Assembly: GCA_002342165.1 (NCBI GenBank)
Contig: DDPM01000102.1
Span: 4,127-14,772 of the forward strand
Reading direction: 5' to 3'
Length of the DNA stretch: 10,646 bases
DNA from: Hylemonella sp. UBA2468
Lineage (GTDB): Bacteria; Pseudomonadota; Gammaproteobacteria; Burkholderiales; Burkholderiaceae_C
In this document: one piece after another, positions 6,538 through 10,646 of the stretch
Layout of the letters: each line of letters starts with the position of its first letter
How positions within the stretch are numbered: the stretch's first letter is position 1
The notes under the pieces: generated by a model
The model's database searches: none
Told to the model about the DNA's origin: nothing
Seen by the model: the letters and a program-made list of their open reading frames with translations, nothing else
Made by a program: the position numbers and the translations under genes

Positions 6538-7051
6538 TAGCCGATGCCGCGGCGGGCAGCGTGCTTTTGGGGGTAACGGTTAAGGTGGTTTGGGTGGCGC
6601 CAAAAGCGCCTTCGCTCATTTCCACCGAAGCGCTGCGATCGGCCTTGGTGAACACCAGCAGACTGGTTTTGCCGCGAACTGCCGTCACCAAAGTCCAGCC
6701 TTGCGCTGGGTATTGGTCCAGAAAAAAGTTGTAGGTCGCGTTGGGGCTTTGGCTCAGCTCCATCACCACTCTGCCCACCCAGTTGTCACCTGCGCCCATG
6801 ATGAGGGACTGACCGTGGTTGATTTTGGCGCCCGCAGGCAGTTGGTTGTTGTTGATCAGGTCGTTCATTTCCCGAGAAATGGGTGCTGCATTGGTGCTGC
6901 TCTCATTCAAAGGAGTGGTGCCGACGCAGGCGCTCAATACCATCAACAGCGCGCAAGAAACGGCAGTTCGGCCAGCAGCTCGTGCAACTTGTCCTTGAAA
7001 AACTTGGGTAGGAGCTTGAGTTGGGTGTTTCATGGCAGAAGGCACAGTCAT
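6521..7051 (-). CDS. Putative lipoprotein of unknown function
   Basis: The 176-residue product (170 if started at the ATG at 7033) has a hydrophobic signal segment, SCALLMVLSAC, ending in a lipobox L-S-A-C. The lipidated Cys would be residue 42 from the first start, or 36 from the second. The mature part contains a compact region with SLIMGAGDNWVGRVVMELSQ, then YNFFLDQYPAQGWTLV and TSLLVFTKADR, which looks like an alpha/beta domain. I recognise the pattern from uncharacterised betaproteobacterial lipoproteins but know no function. Start 7051 makes an ATGA overlap with the transporter stop, favouring translational coupling, although no Shine-Dalgarno is seen for either start. The frame continues upstream inside the transporter gene, but that part lacks meaning as a signal peptide. 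The tail NPVRR ends 4 bp from the converging SDR gene. Confidence 0.75.
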   Translation of the reverse strand: MTVPSAMKHPTQAPTQVFQGQVARAAGRTAVSCALLMVLSACVGTTPLNESSTNAAPISREMNDLINNNQLPAGAKINHGQSLIMGAGDNWVGRVVMELSQSPNATYNFFLDQYPAQGWTLVTAVRGKTSLLVFTKADRSASVEMSEGAFGATQTTLTVTPKSTLPAAASANPVRR

Positions 7052-7974
7052 TTGGAACGTTTTGAAGATACCACGATCCCCCCCACAATGAAGGCAAAAG
7101 CCAGCACGTGAAAGAACTGGGGCATTTCGCCCAGCAAAGCCAAGGACCCCAAGGCTGCAAACAAAGGGGTGAGGTTGGAAAAAAATGAGGCTATGGCAGG
7201 CCCCGCTCTTTGTACGCCGGCGCCCCAGCAGCGGTAGGCCAGCAGTGCTGGCCCGAGCGCTACAAACAAAATGCCCGCTGCTGTTGGCCAGCTCCAATGC
7301 ACAAAGGCGCGGTCAGCCGCCCATTCGCCCGCCGCAAACACACCGGCCCAACCCATGCCGAACACAATTTGAGACAGTAAAAATGCTGACCAATCGTTGC
7401 GAATATGTGCCGGTTCCTGATTTTTTTGGGTCAGCATCCAGCTGTAATAGGCCCAAGACAGGGTGGCTATCAAAATGTACACATCGCCCACCACCAGGCG
7501 CAAATTGAGCAAGGCGTCGAGCTCGCCGCGGCTTAAAACCAAGGCCACGCCCAGCATGGACAACACCGCCCCTAGGCCTTGCCTGCGGCTGATGGGCGCA
7601 GCAAAAAACAAGCGGCCTATGGCCATCATCCAAATCGGGCTGCTCGACGCCACCAGGGTGATGTTGAGCGGCGAAGAGGTTTCCAGCGCCATGTACTGCA
7701 GCGCGTTGTAGCAACCGACCAGCAAACCCAGCAAGGTAAAGCGCTTCCAACTGGCCCACAAACCACTGCCCGGTAGCACCACGCGCCACGCCAACGGCAG
7801 CAAAATTAAAAAAGCCAAGCCCCAGCGGATGAAATTGAGTGTGACCGGAGAAATATGCGGGCTCAACATCCGGCCCACCACCACATTGCCGGCCCACATG
7901 AGGGGCGGGATGGTCAGGAGCAGGACGGTAGCAGGGGAGAGTCGGGCGGACGCTTGGGTGGACATGGCATGCAC
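7048..7974 (-). CDS. EamA/DMT family transporter, 10-TM
   Basis: The 308-residue integral membrane protein has two homologous halves of about five membrane helices each, as in EamA-domain drug/metabolite exporters. It begins with LLLTIPPLMWAGNVVVGRML, the usual first helix with a WAGN motif, and has the typical loop ALETSSPLNITLVASSSPIW (95-114). The second half ends with LGSLALLGEMPQFFHVLAFA and a basic tail SSKRSK. Family members export amino acids or other small metabolites across the inner membrane; the substrate cannot be predicted. The GTG start at 7974 has AAGG about eight bases upstream, whereas ATG at 7965 (starting MSTQAS) lacks one, so either is possible. The stop overlaps the lipoprotein start by four bases. 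The gene is divergent from the quinone oxidoreductase. Confidence 0.9.
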   Translation of the reverse strand: MHAMSTQASARLSPATVLLLTIPPLMWAGNVVVGRMLSPHISPVTLNFIRWGLAFLILLPLAWRVVLPGSGLWASWKRFTLLGLLVGCYNALQYMALETSSPLNITLVASSSPIWMMAIGRLFFAAPISRRQGLGAVLSMLGVALVLSRGELDALLNLRLVVGDVYILIATLSWAYYSWMLTQKNQEPAHIRNDWSAFLLSQIVFGMGWAGVFAAGEWAADRAFVHWSWPTAAGILFVALGPALLAYRCWGAGVQRAGPAIASFFSNLTPLFAALGSLALLGEMPQFFHVLAFAFIVGGIVVSSKRSK

Positions 7975-8064
7975 TGTAACAACCTTGGTGAGACGCAGCG
8001 CGTCCTGCTCTCCCCCCAGGCGGATTTGGAGAGGATGTGCACTAGGGTACCAAGGACTGGTGTT

Positions 8065-8091
8065 TTGGACATGAAGCCGCCCTTATAGAAT
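8065..8091 (+). promoter_or_regulatory. Candidate sigma-70 promoter for the quinone oxidoreductase
   Basis: TTGGAC (8065-8070) and TAGAAT (8086-8091, five of six matches to TATAAT) are 15 bp apart, slightly short of ideal. Transcription would start near 8098, leaving a leader of about 34 bases with AGGAGA at 8120-8125. It lies in the 157-bp divergent gap with the EamA gene. No convincing promoter for the opposite direction was seen in that gap. Confidence 0.45.
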
Positions 8092-8131
8092 TTGAGCCAG
8101 ATCAACCCCAATACCTATTAGGAGACCTCTC

Positions 8132-9124
8132 ATGACTTCAACTTCCCGCGCCGTTCAAATTGATCAACACGGTGGCCCCGAGCAGCTCAAGATTGCCACG
8201 GTGACAGTGGGGGAACCAGGGCCTGGGGAGATTCGCATCCGCCACAAAGCAGTGGGTCTGAACTTTATCGACGTGTACCAGCGTTCTGGCCTTTACCAAC
8301 TGCCCATGCCTTTGAATTTGGGCATGGAGGCCTCTGGGGTTGTGGAAGCCGTGGGCGAGGGCGTGACCCACTTGAAGGTGGGCGACCGTGCGGCTTATGC
8401 CAGCCAGCCTCCTGGAAGCTATTGCGAAGTGCGGGTCATGCCTGCCAAATGTGTGTGCAAATTGCCAGACGCGATTTCGTTTGAAACCGGTGCGGCCATG
8501 ATGCTCAAAGGTTTAACTGCGCAGTATTTACTCAAGAGCACTTTGCCACAAGGCGGATTGCACAAAGGCGATTTCATTCTGTTCCACGCAGCAGCAGGTG
8601 GCGTTGGTTTGATTGCATCGCAATGGGCCAATGCTTTAGGCTACCAACTGATTGGAACAGCGGGCAGTGACGCCAAATGTAAATTGGCCTTGGCCAATGG
8701 TGCCGCCTTCGCGATCAACTACAACACAGAAGACTTCTTGGTGAAGGTGAAAGAAATCACTGGCGGCAAAGGTGTGAAAGTGGTGTACGACTCTGTCGGT
8801 AAAGACACTTGGGAGAAATCGCTTGACTGCTTGTCACCTTTAGGCTTGATGGCAAGCTTTGGTAATGCGTCAGGTCCCGTGCCAGCGTTCTCTCCGGGCA
8901 TTCTGGGCGGCAAGGGCTCTTTGTATGTCACGCGTCAAACCTTGTTCACGCACATGAGCACACGTGAAAACACGCAAGCCATGGCGGACGATTTGTTTGA
9001 AGCCGTCACCAGTGGCAAGGTCAAGATCCATATCGATCAGACCTATCCCTTGGCAAATGTTGCGCAAGCGCACATTGATTTGGAAGCCCGTAAGACTACG
9101 GGTTGCACGATCATTACCTTGTAA
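8132..9124 (+). CDS. qorA: NADPH:quinone oxidoreductase, zinc-free MDR family
   Basis: The 330-residue cytoplasmic enzyme matches the quinone oxidoreductase branch of the medium-chain dehydrogenase superfamily. Visible are GGPEQLK (14-20), VGLNFIDVYQRSGLY (41-55), GMEASGVVEAVGEGV (64-78), the NADPH-binding loop HAAAGGVGL (152-160), VVYDSVGKDTW and LMASFGNASGPV. The zinc ligands of alcohol dehydrogenases are absent, as expected for QOR. The family reduces quinones by one or two electrons using NADPH and is tied to detoxification. The length equals the usual 320-330 residues. AGGAGA is six bases before the ATG. The TAA directly abuts the stop of lspA on the other strand. GC content drops from about 60% (8161-8400) to about 50% (8461-8880) within the gene, by hand count, suggesting mosaic ancestry. 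Confidence 0.92.
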   Translation: MTSTSRAVQIDQHGGPEQLKIATVTVGEPGPGEIRIRHKAVGLNFIDVYQRSGLYQLPMPLNLGMEASGVVEAVGEGVTHLKVGDRAAYASQPPGSYCEVRVMPAKCVCKLPDAISFETGAAMMLKGLTAQYLLKSTLPQGGLHKGDFILFHAAAGGVGLIASQWANALGYQLIGTAGSDAKCKLALANGAAFAINYNTEDFLVKVKEITGGKGVKVVYDSVGKDTWEKSLDCLSPLGLMASFGNASGPVPAFSPGILGGKGSLYVTRQTLFTHMSTRENTQAMADDLFEAVTSGKVKIHIDQTYPLANVAQAHIDLEARKTTGCTIITL

Positions 9125-9625
9125 TCAGCGGCCTTGGCGAACTCTCAGGAGTTCATCCAAAATCAAGCAGGCGGCGCCCAAAGTAATGGCGCTGTCTGCA
9201 AGATTAAATGCAGGAAAGTGCATGCCCGCGTAATGGAAGTCTAAGAAATCGACTACGTAGCCATACATCACGCGGTCGATCACATTGCCTACTGCGCCGC
9301 CTAAAACGCAGGCTAGTGCAAATCCAAATAACTTTTGTTGTGCATGTTGTTTGAGCATCCAAACAATTGCAATCGCAGCGATAGCGCCAAAACCTGTAAA
9401 TAACCAGCGTTGCCATCCACCTGCATTGGCTAAAAATGAAAATGCAGCGCCTTCGTTGTGCACGCGCACGATATTGAAAAAACCCGTGACAGAAAAACCT
9501 TCACCTAATTGGTAGGTGCTAACAATCAATACTTTGGTGAACTGATCTGCCAACAGGATGGCGATGGCAATGCCAATCCACAGCCAATAAGAGGTCGTAT
9601 TGCGGATAAAGGTGTGGCGTGCCAT
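9125..9625 (-). CDS. lspA: Lipoprotein signal peptidase (signal peptidase II)
   Basis: The 166-residue inner-membrane aspartyl protease removes signal peptides from prolipoproteins after the conserved Cys has been diacylated. Family landmarks are present: ADQFTK (D27), VHNEGAAFS (N57), GNVIDR with catalytic Asp117, and FNLADSAI with catalytic Asp144. Four membrane helices are visible near 14-32, 73-91, 101-115 and 143-160. The length is the usual 160-170. The ATG at 9625 is chosen because the next upstream candidate lies inside ileS. It lies 25 bp downstream of the ileS stop, the common ileS-lspA arrangement, so it is probably co-transcribed. No clear Shine-Dalgarno precedes it. The gene is rather AT-rich for this window (about 45% GC over 9361-9600 by hand count). 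Its substrates would include the lipoprotein encoded at 6521-7051. Confidence 0.95.
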   Translation of the reverse strand: MARHTFIRNTTSYWLWIGIAIAILLADQFTKVLIVSTYQLGEGFSVTGFFNIVRVHNEGAAFSFLANAGGWQRWLFTGFGAIAAIAIVWMLKQHAQQKLFGFALACVLGGAVGNVIDRVMYGYVVDFLDFHYAGMHFPAFNLADSAITLGAACLILDELLRVRQGR

Positions 9626-9650
9626 GTGCGTTGTAAGTGCGAGCCGTAAA

Positions 9651-10646
9651 TTATGCGAAGTGGCGTACTTCGCCAGAGCCGTAAAGATTGCTAGTGCAGC
9701 GACCACACAATGTGGGGTGTGCTGCATCTTGCCCAATATCTTGGCTGTAATGCCAGCAGCGTTCGCATTTCTCGGCTTCACTGGCTTTGACATCGATGTG
9801 AAGATCGCCTGCCTGACGAACGAGCGTCACTTTAGAGGTGATGAAGACAAACTTCAAATCATCACCCAATGAAGTTAAAGCCTCGAAAATGGCACCGTCA
9901 CATGCAATCGTTAATTCAGCTTGCAAAGATGCACCAATCAAACCGGCACTGCGCTTGCTTTCAATTTCTTTGTTAGCAAGTTCGCGCACATCTTTGACCA
10001 CGCGCCATTTGTCAACCAATGCTGCGTTAGGCGTTGCCAAGTGCGTATACGTTTCAAAAAAGATGGAAGGCGATGTGCCCATCACACGCCATGCTTCTTC
10101 AGCAGTAAAACTCAAGAAGGGCGCCATCCAACGCAACATCGCTTGGGTGATGGTGTAGAGCGCAGTTTGTGCGCTTCGACGCGAGAGCGATGTAGTGGCC
10201 GTGGTGTAGAGCCTGTCTTTGAGCACATCCAGATAGAAAGCACCTAAGTCTTCTGAGCAATACAACTGCAGTTTTGAGACAACAGGATGGAACTCATACT
10301 GGCCAAAATGTCCGCCTTCAAATACGCCAACAGCGGCGTTGTGTGTACCGACGATTTCCGCTTGTAACTCGGCTGCGCGTGACAGTGCGTAGCGATCGAT
10401 TTCCAACAACTGGTCGTAAGGCACAGCATCTTTCGCCACGTCGAAGTCGCTGGTGTTGGCCATCAAGAACTTCAAAGTGTTGCGAACGCGGCGATAGGTG
10501 TCGACCACGCGCGCTAAGATTTTGTCGTCGATGTTGAGGTCGCCTGAGTAGTCGGTAGACGCTACCCACAGGCGCACGATTTCAGCACCTAGTTTGTCAG
10601 TGACTTCTTGCGGCACCACGGTGTTGCCCAGACTTTTGCTCATCTT
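9651..10646 (-). CDS. ileS: Isoleucyl-tRNA synthetase, C-terminal part (cut by the window edge)
   Basis: The visible 331 residues begin at the KMSKS ATP-binding signature (KMSKSLGN) at the right edge and run to the natural C-terminus, so about two thirds of the enzyme lies outside the window. The anticodon-binding helical domain is recognisable from [20 protein letters not shown] and [14 protein letters not shown], together with [17 protein letters not shown]. The end carries a CxxC...CxxC zinc-finger-like motif (CERCWH...CGRC) as in bacterial type 1 IleS, followed by GEVRHFA. The KMSKS-to-end distance is close to that of E. coli IleS. It charges tRNA-Ile with isoleucine in the cytoplasm. The gene reads leftwards into lspA, which follows after 25 bp. 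Confidence 0.96.
   Translation of the reverse strand, partial: KMSKSLGNTVVPQEVTDKLGAEIVRLWVASTDYSGDLNIDDKILARVVDTYRRVRNTLKFLMANTSDFDVAKDAVPYDQLLEIDRYALSRAAELQAEIVGTHNAAVGVFEGGHFGQYEFHPVVSKLQLYCSEDLGAFYLDVLKDRLYTTATTSLSRRSAQTALYTITQAMLRWMAPFLSFTAEEAWRVMGTSPSIFFETYTHLATPNAALVDKWRVVKDVRELANKEIESKRSAGLIGASLQAELTIACDGAIFEALTSLGDDLKFVFITSKVTLVRQAGDLHIDVKASEAEKCERCWHYSQDIGQDAAHPTLCGRCTSNLYGSGEVRHFA

Noticed and set aside
6590..7111. 173-residue plus-strand open frame opposite the lipoprotein
   Set aside because: It has no motifs or ribosome site and runs opposite a frame with a clear lipobox signal peptide.
7052..7297. N-terminal extension of the lipoprotein frame into the transporter gene
   Set aside because: It would overlap the EamA coding region by about 250 bp and bury the signal peptide and lipobox in the middle of the protein.
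1..10646. CRISPR array, insertion sequence, tRNA/rRNA, phage or toxin-antitoxin module
   Set aside because: No regularly spaced repeats, transposase or integrase motifs, terminal inverted repeats or RNA-gene signatures were seen on either strand.

Overview
The window looks like an ordinary stretch of chromosome from a betaproteobacterium, most likely order Burkholderiales and perhaps a Comamonadaceae relative (Limnohabitans/Rhodoferax/Polaromonas-like). This rests on the tripartite tricarboxylate transporter (Tct) genes typical of that group, the ileS-lspA order, moderate-to-high GC and general protein character. It is an inference, because no rRNA or other lineage marker is present. I see no insertion sequence, prophage, CRISPR array, tRNA or rRNA.

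Left part (1-1828, + strand): a possible C-terminal tail of an unseen gene is followed by a classical SDR oxidoreductase (114-1034). A spermidine-synthase-like, SAM-fold protein overlaps its stop codon. The two look co-transcribed.

Transport block (1829-4004, + strand): a 118-bp gap holds a perfect 22-bp palindrome, probably an operator. It precedes tctB and tctA, the small and large membrane subunits of a TTT carboxylate transporter. The periplasmic binding protein TctC is absent, so the transporter must borrow a receptor encoded elsewhere. A good intrinsic terminator closes the unit.

GGT/SDR pair (4077-6516, + strand): a gamma-glutamyltransferase-family Ntn-hydrolase with no visible signal peptide is followed 31 bp later by an SDR-fold protein. 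That protein has lost the catalytic Tyr/Lys pair. The genes are probably co-transcribed, but the substrate of neither is evident.

Minus-strand pair (7974-6521): an EamA/DMT-type exporter overlaps by an ATGA junction with a small lipoprotein of unknown function. The lipoprotein converges on the second SDR with 4 bp between stop codons.

Right part (8065-10646): a candidate promoter and strong ribosome site drive a quinone oxidoreductase of the zinc-free MDR family (+). It abuts, with no gap at all, the end of the oppositely oriented ileS-lspA operon (isoleucyl-tRNA synthetase, cut by the window edge just upstream of KMSKS, and lipoprotein signal peptidase). GC content falls from about 60% in the first part of the quinone oxidoreductase to about 50% in the rest and about 45% in part of lspA (hand counts), which may mark a recombination boundary.

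I did not find a convincing undescribed multi-gene system. The items most worth checking are the palindrome before tctBA, the Tyr-less SDR paired with a GGT-like hydrolase, and the composition step inside the quinone oxidoreductase gene.
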